A stretch of DNA of 64,000 nucleotides from Spirometra erinaceieuropaei (Eukaryota; Platyhelminthes; Cestoda; Diphyllobothriidea; Diphyllobothriidae). The DNA lies in the NCBI GenBank assembly GCA_902702965.1, contig CACRXP010000421.1, forward strand, positions 447,735 through 511,734, written 5' to 3'. Of this stretch, positions 46,106-56,590 are shown in pieces (within the stretch, counting starts at the first letter, position 1; each line of letters opens with the position of its first letter). Position numbers and translations under genes: made by a program. Under the pieces are notes generated by a model that was not told where the DNA came from, ran no database searches, and saw only the letters and a program-made list of their open reading frames with translations.

Positions 46106-46880
46106 TTGCTGTCTAACTGTTTCTTTCCTATTGTTCCCATTATGTTTAAAGATGAAAGCAATCGCATCCGTCGCCGTCACGTACGACGAAAAGCAACAGA
46201 AATCATAAAAAATATTAGCGAAAAGGTGAGGCAAATAGGACCGTCGGACACATCATCGTCGTGCCCATCGTCTGACAGCCCGACACGTCTATGGAGTCGT
46301 CTTTCTCCTCCGATGACTCGGAGTTTGAAATAGACAACGCATCCGCGAACGAAATGAGCTCGAATTCGAGTCTGTTGACGCAGCAGGTAGCGGAAGGAAA
46401 GCCAACGCTGCTTACGTCATTAGGCAAGTGGACTGCATGCTCACAAACGGCTCACACTCATGTGGATAGTCTGCTGAATATTCTCAATGCCTTCCACCCG
46501 AGATCCCGTCGGACGCACGCACGCTGATGGGTAGCGCAAGCAACTCTGCACCGTTTACGGCTATGGGCAGTGGTGAGTATGTTTATTTTGGCCTGATAAG
46601 ACAGCTGACTAACCAGTTACGTTACCCATTCCCTCAGGGTCCATTGCCTGAGATGGTTATATGTCTAGCTATTGATGGCCTTCCTATTCACCCGAAGACA
46701 AAGCTTGAGTTTTGGCCTATTTTATGTAGGGTTATGGAGTCCATAGTCAGCACAGTTTCTGCTGTAGGTATCTGTTGTGGTAAAGGCAGGCCGCCGGGCG
46801 TCCAGGCATTCTGCAAATGGTTGGTGGATGAGTTATCATAAGCAATTTAGGCCTAAATTGCTGTATGTCTTCGCAGCCCA
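46106..46880 (+). pseudogene. DNA-transposon transposase-like remnant (IDGLP type)
   Basis: Three plus-strand frames join into one product: 46106-46260 (NRIRRRHVRRKATEIIKNIS), 46291-46490 (an acidic and serine-rich part, then THVDSLLNILNAFH) and 46490-46841 (LPPEIPSDARTLMGSAS, GEYVYFGLIRQL, CLAIDGLPIHPKTKLEFWPI and ICCGKGRPPGVQAFCKWLVD). The ordered blocks LP.DaRTLl, G.Y..fGL, iDGLP...FWPIL and CGk.kP...fl are those of a widespread group of animal transposon-encoded proteins usually left unnamed in databases. Two frameshifts and truncation after DELS make it inactive. I do not assign a superfamily. Confidence 0.5.
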
Positions 46881-47142
46881 CTTTGCAGCCACCCTCGCTA
46901 CTATTACTATTGAAACCCTCTGGCATATGTAAGTAGTGGAGAAGGTGGATAAACGAGGACGGCAACCGGACTCCTGAAAGGGTTAAAACCAACTGCAACG
47001 TCAAAGGGATGTAGCACGTTGTAGAGGTAGCAATTACTATCTTATTTTGTCAAAACATTGTTTCAGGACAAACCGAAAGACCAAAAACATTAAACAGAAG
47101 ACTCTGCCCCAAAACCCAAGTTTCTGGAGACAGTTAACTTAC

Positions 47143-47339
47143 AAACCGGTGGACCTGCTGCCGATGTAGGAATGACGCGAACGTTTGCCATAACTTGAAA
47201 AGCCAGACTTTGACCGACTTGGTTTACATTCTAGAAGAACAACATTAAGATTTCCCCGAAATTCAATTAGTTCAGAGTCAATACCTGAGAATATGACTAG
47301 AAAACTTGCAAAAAGAAGGAGATACACGATGATCCTCAT
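47143..47339 (-). CDS. Possible first exon of a secreted protein or peptide precursor
   Basis: The minus-strand frame begins MRIIVYLLLFASFLVIFSGI, a strong signal peptide, and continues to residue 65, where a consensus donor (GTTT followed by GTAAGT) interrupts it; without splicing the next codon is a stop. After the signal peptide it has one cysteine (residue 38) and a basic stretch including SGFSSYGKRSRHSYIG, in which GKR would be an amidation and cleavage signal if this is a neuropeptide precursor. It could instead be the missing first exon of the STMC6-like gene 7 kb downstream, but the best donor leaves phase 2 and the cysteine exon needs phase 1. Joining would need another exon or a weaker donor (G followed by GTTTGT). 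Confidence 0.4.
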
Positions 47340-48649
47340 CTTCGAAAATCAAGGGATATGCAAACCAGAATCTAACCAACCACAGCGGTCACTCAAGGTC
47401 CAATAGGCGGCATAACGCACCACCAAAGACTGATTAAAACTAATACATTTGGAATTTCTGGAAAATAACTACAACAATCTCGATTGTTGTGGAAAATACC
47501 TTTTTGCTTTCTGATTACTCTCTCAAGAGGTTGAAGCTATTCCGAACACGGACCCATCGTGCTGCGTCATGTGGCCTGGCTAACACGGGAAAGTATGGCA
47601 GCCGAAATTTCGCACCTCAATAACGTGTAATAGACGGGTCGTACTCACACTTGGAATCCCCTGAAGATTAGGCAGGTGACAACAGCGTTGTTCATGGAGC
47701 TGCTTCCGCGAAGAAATTGTCCAGCATCGAGTTAGAATCTTCTGGGACACCGCTCGTATTTCCGACGGAATGGTCCAAGAATTCAGAGTATGTAGCTAAA
47801 GTTACCGGCCACCGAATATCATATGTTTAAAAAAAGGGACAAGAGGAAAGAGAAGAAGCTGCCGCGATGTCCTTGTCTGCCAATAAAAGAGGACACGCAC
47901 AGTCACGCAACGCTCCTCTACCTCCCGCCTTATTCTCCTTCCCTTCTATGAAAACAACTGCCCGGTGCTACAAATAGGCAAAGTCGATTGAGATTTTCAC
48001 GTGAGACTTCATGCTTACTATTTTGATTAATTTCAGCAGTTATATGTCGGCTTAGAGGAAGCTGTATTTGTGTACATCAGGCTCAAATCTGTCTGATGCC
48101 TGTCTAGAAGTAAGTGCTTTGATAAAACTCACGACGAAGTGCCCAGAACTGAAGCCGAGGCTATAAAATGGCCACTACATATCTCGAAATGCAAGTTTGC
48201 CTGAGAGAGAATACAGTCCTTTGAGTTAAATTCTGCTGCTGAAGTAATCACTATATGCGAGCTCTTCTAGGGAAACTACGAGGATCACACACAAGTTTCC
48301 ACTTGTAGAATCCCCCGCGCGTATGAAGTTTTCGCACATAACTCATATGTCGCGCCAGGAGTCGTGTGATAACGGAGCCCAAGAGGCCAAAATATGCGAA
48401 AATGAAGCCTTGCGGATGGCCAATTATAGGCTCCACGAACGCCGAAATCACCAGAACTATCTACCAAGATGACCCTGACTAACTCGCTCATGATGCACAA
48501 ATTCATGTCCACGTTACCAGGCGGACACGTGGGACCGACCGCCAGTCAGGGGTTTTGAAAACCGAGCTTCTGCGCAGTTTATATGACTCCTGCTAGTGTT
48601 TTCCTACTTCGTGTCGTTTCTCAGTCTACTTGCTTCTTAACCTAATGAT
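47340..48649. other. No recognised feature
   Basis: No motif or repeat found. The overlapping minus-strand frames near 48250-48510 are unrecognised. Confidence 0.35.
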
Positions 48650-49690
48650 CATTTGCGTATGGTCTTTATTTATTTTGATCTTTCTGAAGCCTTTGAGTAC
48701 GTGCCATCTCGAAGACTCTTAGTTGAATAAGAAGCGCTGGGACTTCACAGTCACCTTAATAACTTTATAAGTCATACCTTCTAATCCTTTAAAGTAGGTC
48801 TTTGTCGGACCTATTCTTTGGTTTGGTGAAAGAGGTTAGTCATTCAACTATTAAGAATGTTCAGAAAATTTACAAAATGGCTCTTAAGTACGCCACATCC
48901 GAACATTTCCCACTCTGGTAGATGCCAGCTAACTAAAACAAAATTTCAATGGGCTTGAAGACTATAAACATGCTTTTTTCTCCTCTTCTGCATTAATAAT
49001 AGGTAAAATCTTCCTCATATCTGCTCACATGTCCTTCCTTTGAGAGTCATATCGCTTCCTAAGATTCCTCGCCAGAAATGTTCATTTTTCCAATTTTTTA
49101 GTTCATGCATCGTGCCCTCACAGAATGTGCTCCATTGACGCTCTTGGCGAAGCCTTCTGTATTCGCCATATACTAGTAGTCTGGTCGCATCTCCCTTGTC
49201 GCATCCTCGGATGGACTCGAAGGAATCTAACCGACCGCATCTGGGTTCCTACCACCTGGAGAATGGTTTTTAATTTCCCTACTTATTCGCCTTATTCGAA
49301 GCCACATACAGGCCAGTCCTGACTGACCCGCCTACTTACCCCTTCATGCAATCCGTTATACAATGCCATATACAGCTGACATTTATTTCTGCCCTAACGA
49401 TGTCCGATTATAATACATTATATACCGCCACATGCAGGCCGGTCCTGCCCGCATTTTCTGATATTATTTTTTTTACCGAGGGTCTTTTTTTCTCCTGTAA
49501 AATTAATCCAATGATTTTTAACTTATCATGTGGAGTTTTTTTTTCACCCCTCGCTAATCATTTTTCTTAATGGACTACTGATTCATAAACTATGAATTGC
49601 AGTTTTTACATATTTCGCCCACCTCGTCTAAAATTCGCATGTAAATTTATTTTTACTTGCTTTGATGGGACTCCGACGGGTCTTTAATAA
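48650..49690 (+). mobile_element. LINE with RT scrap and 3' tail
   Basis: Near 48664-48760 the plus strand reads VYFDLSEAFEYVPSRRLLVE and then a decayed EALGLHSHLNNFISHTF, the RT block containing the first catalytic aspartate. The rest of the palm is absent, and from about 49125 a 3' region related to 24640-25445 follows. It ends in ACTTGCTTTGATGGGACTCC and an (ATT)n tail at about 49690. It is an internally deleted, dead copy. Confidence 0.55.
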
Positions 49691-50149
49691 AAATTATTAT
49701 TATTCTTCCAGTCATTACCCCTGTTATTCGCCCATACAATCTTCGCAATTCTTCCTTCATTATACCTCCTCCCGCTTCCCTCACCTCTAAGAACTCTTCT
49801 TTTTGGCTCCCAGGGATATATTCTTCCGGAATAGATTTCCGATAGACACAACACCATCAGATAATTTTCATATTTCTAAAAGATGGCTGTGCCTTTATCT
49901 GAATACTGACTGGATTAAACTTTTGTTTTCCTTATTCTTCCCGAATAACTTTCTCTATGGCATTGGGAAATGACCATCGGGAATTGACGGCGCCGCCAGC
50001 AAATTACCGCCTCCGCCCACATTTCATTCTTTGTGCGTGGTTTTGAGTTACAGGATGACTCATCAGAAATTTCGATTTTTTTGATACTTAAGCCCATGCA
50101 GCGTGTCGTTCACAGTACGTGATATGTTCTCTGAAAAATCCTCTCAAAA
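49691..50149 (+). other. Pyrimidine-rich spacer
   Basis: The plus strand is rich in T and C (CTCCTCCCGCTTCCCTCACC). No gene found. Confidence 0.35.
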
Positions 50150-50760
50150 TTTATTAGGGCCATGTTGACGTGCACGCTGTAGGCCGCCTCCATTTCGTTG
50201 CTCGCCAACCATCCTTGGGATTCCTCTCTGGCCTTCAAGATTCCGAGCTCTCACCCCCAATTCATGATTTTCGTGGTTCTTGATTTCATGACCTAATTTT
50301 GACTTCAGGCGATCAGAGTGGAGTCCTCTTTCCTCGCCATCTGCTAGTGGTTTGGTCGATAAGCAAACTAGTATCGTGGTCGCACCGCCCACGCTTTGAT
50401 GTCTCCCCCCACACCTTTGAATGTCCCCCCTCGCCTGGACTGTAAGCGGACTGTGACTGAACGCAAATCGAGTCCTCTTGTCTTGCCACTTTGACGCTGA
50501 TGGCCTCATCCGGTTTAGAAACTCTGTCTTGACAATGTCCGTTTCGAATCCCTTATACACTACTACTTGCAGGCTAGTCCCACCTGATCCACATATTTAC
50601 CGCTGCATGAGCAACAATTTTTCTCCTTAAAAACTAATCAATTCATAAGCATTTTGTCTTTTCGAACTAACCGTTTTTTATAAGCATGTGCTAAGTGCTG
50701 CGTAGAATAAGTCTACTTGTTTAAAAATTTACTTTCCTGCTCAAATTCCGTCATAAGCAT
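50150..50760 (+). mobile_element. LINE 3' region related to 24640-25445
   Basis: Shares GGCCTCATCCGGTTTAGAAA, CAATGTCCGTTTCGAATCCC and CTCCTTAAAAACTAATCAAT blocks in the same order as 24640-25445. In both copies the minus strand is open across the shared core and reads EFLNRMR.SASKW. The terminal hairpin is not clear in this copy. Confidence 0.5.
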
Positions 50761-50859
50761 CGCCATATCTTCTAATACCCACACGGTCTCCTCCTTTTGG
50801 CCCATTACTAAATCAAAATGCCTTTGGAATCATTTCTTCCACGACAGACTACTTCTTTC

Positions 50860-53004
50860 GTATAACTCTTCTAAATGAGATATCGCTAGTCCGCAAAATA
50901 GATCAACTTATAACTTTTATTGAAATAAATAACCCAGATATAATTTAGATTACTGAAACATGGGCAAATGAAGTAATATCGAATGCTTCGCTAAATGTCC
51001 CAAACTATAATCTCTGTTGACAGGACTGTACTGGTAAACAGGGCGGAGGTTGTATTATCTACATCGAAATCACCATTGAACAAAGTCGTCATGATGTTTC
51101 AGCTGGAACATTCTCTGGAGAAGCGTTTTTTGCTAAAAGACAATCTCAGACCCACAAAAACACATTAGTTGGATGCGTCTGCTCCCCTCCAGAATGTGTT
51201 AATGATTACCTAGGCGTCAACCATCCAATGGACAATATATCCAACAATGAATCTGGCTATTAAATAACTGCAGGTGATCTAAATCGCACAGAAATAAACT
51301 GGGTTAAATTATCAGCCTTCACTAGGCACAATGAATCACTATCTTCAATTATCTGCAACCCTCCAAGAGACGCTTGGATAATTATTTGTGGCACCTGTTT
51401 TTCCTCAACAGTCTGAATCTGAACTAAAACCCCCAAGAACCCACAACTATTTTCCCTGAGACAATGCTACTCAAATGATTCAAGTACTGATTTAATAACG
51501 AATATATTTATTGTTCGTGTACAGTTATTTCTAACTAGCTGACATGTAACCAGTAGGGTTTTCAAAGGCTTTGCCTATTATCCTTATCAAATAAACTGAA
51601 CTGAATTAACTGACTGGACACAAATAGCTGACAGTCCCACCCAACTAAGGAGCATACTAGACGTCATTTTCACCATCGACATCCGGCCCCCTATCTATAC
51701 GAACTACGACAACATAACCCTTGAAAGCGATCACGAAACAATGATATAAATGCTCCCCTTAATCACAAGAATAGCACCCGATTTTAATAACTCGCATAAA
51801 TCCAAAAAAACTTGACAAGGGTTCCATGAACAAGGATATTAGGTCATTGCACTGGGTCCCTATTTTCTAAAAACATCACCTATGGAAGCATTTAACATTT
51901 TATACTTTACCTTATTTATAATTCGAAATACCTTAATAGATGAACTATGGCCGTATGAGAAACCACTCATCCGAAACTTTCTCTACATGTAGCCGAAAAA
52001 TGAAGAAACAACAACGCGACCCGTGTTTAATTTATTTATCCGCAATCAGAGGAATTGAAGAAATTCATAATCTGGTAACTAAAATGGAACCAAAAGAGAA
52101 CAAAGCAGCAGAACATCGGGCTCTAGAGTGTCTCGAATTAACAGCTCAAATTTTTCAGAAACAAATGAATAAACACCGAACGGCAGGACCCTAAATTATG
52201 ATCAATTTATCGGGACAAGGAATAACAAACGACAGCCAGATAGCAAATTTATTCGGCAAATATTTATCAGCTATCTATTTGGTCGAGGGACAACTGACTC
52301 CTCAACCGACCGAGGTGATAGAACGCACCCTTGGTAACATCTGCTTTAGTGAAGAAACCGTCAAGAAAGCTATCAAACAGCCCTCTAACGCCACCTCATG
52401 CGGGACGGGCTAAATCTCACCATGAATTCCTAAGAATATTATGTATGCACCGAAACTACTACCTTAGGTATCCGCTATTCTCCAGTCAATTGCATCTTTA
52501 AAGACCTCTGAAAACACTCATGCATTTTGCCTATCTTTATATCTGGCAGCTACTCTCATGCCCAAAGCTATTGTGGTGTTCACCGAACGCTGGTACTACC
52601 TAAAATCCTCGAGAAAATAGTTTTCAACCAATTGGCTGACCATCTTATACACGCTTATCTCATACCCCCCCCCACAACATGTTTTTTTACTCAAAAGTCA
52701 TGTCAGTCCTGCCATCTTGCTTTTCTTGAATTCGTTCCCAGAAACAGAGATGAGAGGAATACGATCTCAGCAAATAACTATGGTTTAAAAAGGTCTTTGA
52801 CGAAATTCCCCATAACAGACTTCTAATAAAACTCAAAGGTCAGATAATTAGGTCCACCTTCTTAAAATTCTCAAATCCTATCTTTGAAACCGATATCAAA
52901 TGGTACAGATTCGTAACTAAGCCTCAGAACCACCATGTATTACCAGTGGAGCACTTCAGGACATTATACCAGGTCTCCTTCTATCTTTCATATTTATTCA
53001 CAAT
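50860..53004 (+). mobile_element. CR1-group LINE, degenerate endonuclease plus RT, interrupted
   Basis: In plus-strand order: an endonuclease region (IDQLITFIEINNPDII, ITETWANEV, NVPNYNLC, GKQGGGCIIYIE, AGDLNRTEINW), a foreign CR1 3' end at 51363-51609, then the resumed endonuclease (LRSILDVIFT, LESDHETMI). Next come RT parts: ITNDSQIANLFGKYLSAIYL (52198-52413), KILEKIVFNQLADHLIHAYL (52600-52670), FFTQKSCQSCHLAFLEFV, FDEIPHNRLLIKLK, and ITSGALQDIIPGLLLSFIFI at 52935-52993. Stops and frameshifts are many. It ends where the next CR1 starts, and its 3' part was not found beyond that element. Confidence 0.65.
51363..51609 (+). mobile_element. CR1 3' end nested in the older LINE
   Basis: A 5'-truncated copy of the CR1 at 53005-60625. 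It starts in the last ORF2 codons (RDAWIIICGTCF) and runs through the 3' UTR (TTTTCAAAGGCTTTGCCTAT) to ATCAAATAAACTGAACTGAA. It matches 60363-60620 closely. It splits the endonuclease region of the host LINE between SSIICN and the resumed LTDWTQ. 5' truncation is usual for LINE insertions. Confidence 0.75.
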
Positions 53005-54300
53005 GAATTCGAAAACGAGGCCACTGACTCACGCCAATGTCGTTAAAACTAATAATACGTCTTGTATTACGCATGATATTAATGACTGTAGTGTTGGACG
53101 TTCTGCTGTCAGACCAATGCCCGTAAAACTCGCAAAACGTCTAGTGACGTTGGGGGATGTCACATACGACGATGAAATCTGTACACCATGTTTCGGACTC
53201 ATCCATAAGTTATCAAAAATGGAGGGGGAGTTAAAAGGTCTAAAAATGGAGGTAGAAAAGTTAAGGCAGCTTACTCACCACTTACGTGAAGAGAAGAAGC
53301 CGACGAATTCGGCAATTCAGAATCCAAAAAAAACCTATGCAACCACGGCTTCTTTAGCCATATCAAACGCTGAAACTGACGAATGTTCGTCCAGGGAACT
53401 AGACACAGTTGAATGCCAGTCTCTTAGGCGAGACAAAGACCAGCCAAAGCGAACTCAGCTAACAAAGAAACATTCCAGAAAGACGACGCGCACCTCTGTA
53501 CGGTCCAAAAAAACGAAGGCCGCCTACGTACCCGCAGACCAGCGAAGGAGAACGACCAGGAGGCCTACGAAGGACCGCCAGAGGCTTCCAAATATATTAA
53601 ACAATAAAGATATAGGAACACCTTGTGGACCGAATATTCAGGAGGAGGTTTTGAAAGAAGCTGAGGTAAACTTTTTCGACGAACACCTCGGAAAAACAGA
53701 TGGAAGGGTTGTCAACAGGAAGATAAATGAATCGTACACGGATCTCAGTTTCGCTAGCCCAATAGCTAGTTCATCCGAAACCAGCGAAACTAGTAAACTG
53801 GAGATGAACGCTCAGTCACTCAAAAGATGTGTGCCAGAAACGAGCACTAGGTTCAGTCGCCAGAAAATGTAGTTATAAAAGGAGTACCCGAATCAACGGC
53901 AGCAGTTCCAAAGGAGAGAGTTAAGCATGACTTAGACCTTCTTCAAGTATATGCGAAAACTTTGTTAAGAGACGATGAGTCACTAAGTGTTCTCAAAGCA
54001 TTCCGAATAGGGAAGAGTCAGTCAGCATCCGGTTCCAATTCCCGGCCTCGACCCCTAAAAGTCATTTTGGAGACTGAAGCACAGGCCCAGCTTCTGCTAC
54101 AGAGAAAATCATCTCTACGGGGTCAGCATCCTGAAGTTTTTTTCAGTCGGATTACGAGCCAAAAGAGCGAATGAAAATGAGAGAGCTGATGACGGAGCTG
54201 GAAAAGCGGAGAAACAGCGGCGAAACACGCCTACAAATCAAGAATGGACAAATAATTCAGGTCCAAAGGACATTTCTCTGGCCGAAGGCCGTCATTCTGA
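53005..54300 (+). pseudogene. CR1 ORF1 (coiled-coil and RNA-binding)
   Basis: Two to three frames. The first (to 53872) has CxxC-like YDDEICTPCF, a heptad stretch KMEGELKGLKMEVEKLRQL likely to form a coiled coil, and a basic, serine-rich part. After a frame change near 53870 the next frame reads VIKGVPESTAAVPKERVKHD, then VLKAFRIGKS and RPLKVILETEAQAQLLLQRK, which has the form of a LINE ORF1 RRM-like domain. A third frame near 54165 holds KERMKMRELMTELEKRRNSG and LQIKNGQII, like the C-terminal domain. ORF1 proteins coat LINE RNA as chaperones. The frame changes abolish the product. Confidence 0.65.
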
Positions 54301-54319
54301 CAGCCTAACCGGTGCAAAC

Positions 54320-56590
54320 GTGCCAACTCCTGAGGCTGCTCGAACCAGTGGCCGCTGTCTAGAAATCTATTACACCAACTGTCAGAGTCTTCTCAACAAG
54401 TTAGATGAACTCAGATTACTAGTCTCTGAACAGAAGCCACACAAAATTGTCCTAACAGAGACATGGATGACTGAGGAAATTAGGAGTAGCGAAGTCAGAA
54501 TTGAAGGTTACCAACTGTTCCGTTGTGACAGATTTCACCGTAGAGGTGAAGGCACAGCTATTTATGTGTCAAATGAAATTGCGTGCTGTCAACGAGAAAT
54601 ATCCGATGGTGCGCCCCGAAATTTTGAAATAATTTCATGCAAGATATGCATCAAACAACTACCGACACTGAACGTGTGTGTTGTCTATCGGCCTCCCAGC
54701 TCGAATGAAATCGCCGATATGGAATTACTTAGTGCACTGGAGTTGATATGTAAGCAGGAGAACTTACTACTTCTGGGTGACTTCAACGCTCCAGGAATAG
54801 ACTGGACCATTCCACTTCACAAACTCCCCGTCCACGTCAATTGACCACAAGCTACTACAGCTCTCCCTGAATGAATACCTCATTCAGCACATAAAATTCG
54901 GAATAAGAATGAGAGAAGGACAACGATCTAACTATTTAGATCTCGTTTTCAGTAAAGAAGAAGGACTCATAAAGGAAGTGAATCCACAACCTCCACTCGG
55001 TTTAAGCGATCATATTGCTTTTACCTGCGTGTGCTCTCTCCAATCCAACCAACAACCAAAAATCAAGACGCGCAGAAATATTTGGAAGGGTGACTTTAAC
55101 GCAATGAGACGCACTCTTTTGGAGGAAACCTGGTTGGTCAACACAGAAGATTCAGACGAATTTTGGCAGTACTTTCGCGGGATTATAGAGCGTCTGATTG
55201 ATTCCCATTATCCAATAAAAATGACAAGACCATGTATGCGACCGCCGTGGGTCAATCCGACGACAAAAAAGACCATGAAGAAGAAACAGAGACTCTGGAA
55301 GATGTATTTGCAACTTCGAGATCCAAGGTCCCTCGCCGAATATAAGGATCAGCGCAATAAATGCCGCAAAGAAATACGGGTTGCTACAACTTCTTTCGAG
55401 CGTCGACTGATAGCAGAATGCATTACATGTCCCAAGAAGTTTTACGGGTACATCCGCAGTAGGAGGAAATATAGGGACAAAATTGCGTGTCTAAAGGATG
55501 GCCTCGGAAAATTATTAGTTGAAGGTTCACAGAAAGTGCGATTACTGTCTCAGTTTTTTCAATCGGTTTTTACGGAAGAGTCCCTAGAAGACAATCAGCA
55601 GTTTGAAATGGACCGAGACAGCCGGGAGCTTCAAATGCGCCAAGATATTGCCGTCATTCAAACCTTCGCCTTTTCCGTGGAAGAAGTCAGACGAGTCCTC
55701 AGTCAAATAAAACCAGATAAGTCTCCTGGACCCGACGGAATTCCCGGGCTCATACTTAAGGAGCTATCAAGGGAGCTGTCAAAGCCTCTTTCGACTCTCT
55801 TTGAGCTGTCCATGAGAACAGGAAGGCTGCCCTCACAGTGGAAGACAGCTAACCTCGTTCCATTGCATAACAGAGGTAGCAAGATGACAGCAAGCACCTT
55901 TCGACCTATTAGCTTAACTTGCCTCCCTTGCAAAACGATGGAAGCTATAGTAAAGAACGCTATACAGCAATTTTGTGAAGAAAATAACATCTTGCAGGAT
56001 TTTCAACATGGCTTCAGGAGAGGACGTTCCTGCCTCTCAAATGTGCTAGCTTGTCTGGAAATCTGGACCAGGGCTCTAGAAGAGGGTTTTGAGGTCGATG
56101 TCGTGTACATCGATTTCCGCAAAGCTTTTGACACTGTCCCACACCAACGTCTTCTTCACAAATTGAGCGACATCGGCATCCGGGGAGATCTTCTGAACTG
56201 GATTAGGGCGTTTCTGGTTGGTCGGAAACAACGTGTCTGTATCGGGGATGATATGTCAGAATGGGTGAATGTGACCAGTGGTGTGCCGCAAGGCTCAGTT
56301 CTGGGACCATTGCTCTTCATCCTTTACGTTAACGACAGCCTTCAGGAACTCAACTGAGGCAAAATAATGTTTGCAGACGATGTTAAGCTCTGGCAAGTCA
56401 TTAAGGGTCCGAATGATCAGAGATCCCTTCAAGATAATCTGCACCGACTGCAAGCGTGGTCGAAGAAATGGCTTCTAGATTTCAATGTGGAGCAGTGTGC
56501 CGTCCTTCATCTGCGTCCAACCAACTCTCATTCAAATGAGAGTCTGAGGACTTATCACCTGAAAGATATAAGGCTCCCCGCATACATACA
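54320..56590 (+). pseudogene. CR1 ORF2, endonuclease and reverse transcriptase
   Basis: An apurinic endonuclease domain in 54320-54840 (YTNCQSLLNKLDEL, LTETWM, GEGTAIYVS, LLGDFNAPGIDW). A frame change near 54838 follows, then LDLVFSKEEG and GLSDHIAF at about 54940-55020. RT spans 54909-56590: SPGPDGIPGLILKEL, ASTFRPISLTCL, DFQHGFRRGRSCL, VDVVYIDFRKAFDTVPHQR, SGVPQGSVLGPLLFILYVND and MFADDVKLW (FADD at 56370-56381). An in-frame TGA at 56355-56357 sits between the VPQG and FADD blocks; the frame is otherwise open across it. The product ends at the insertion near 56590. Confidence 0.8.
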
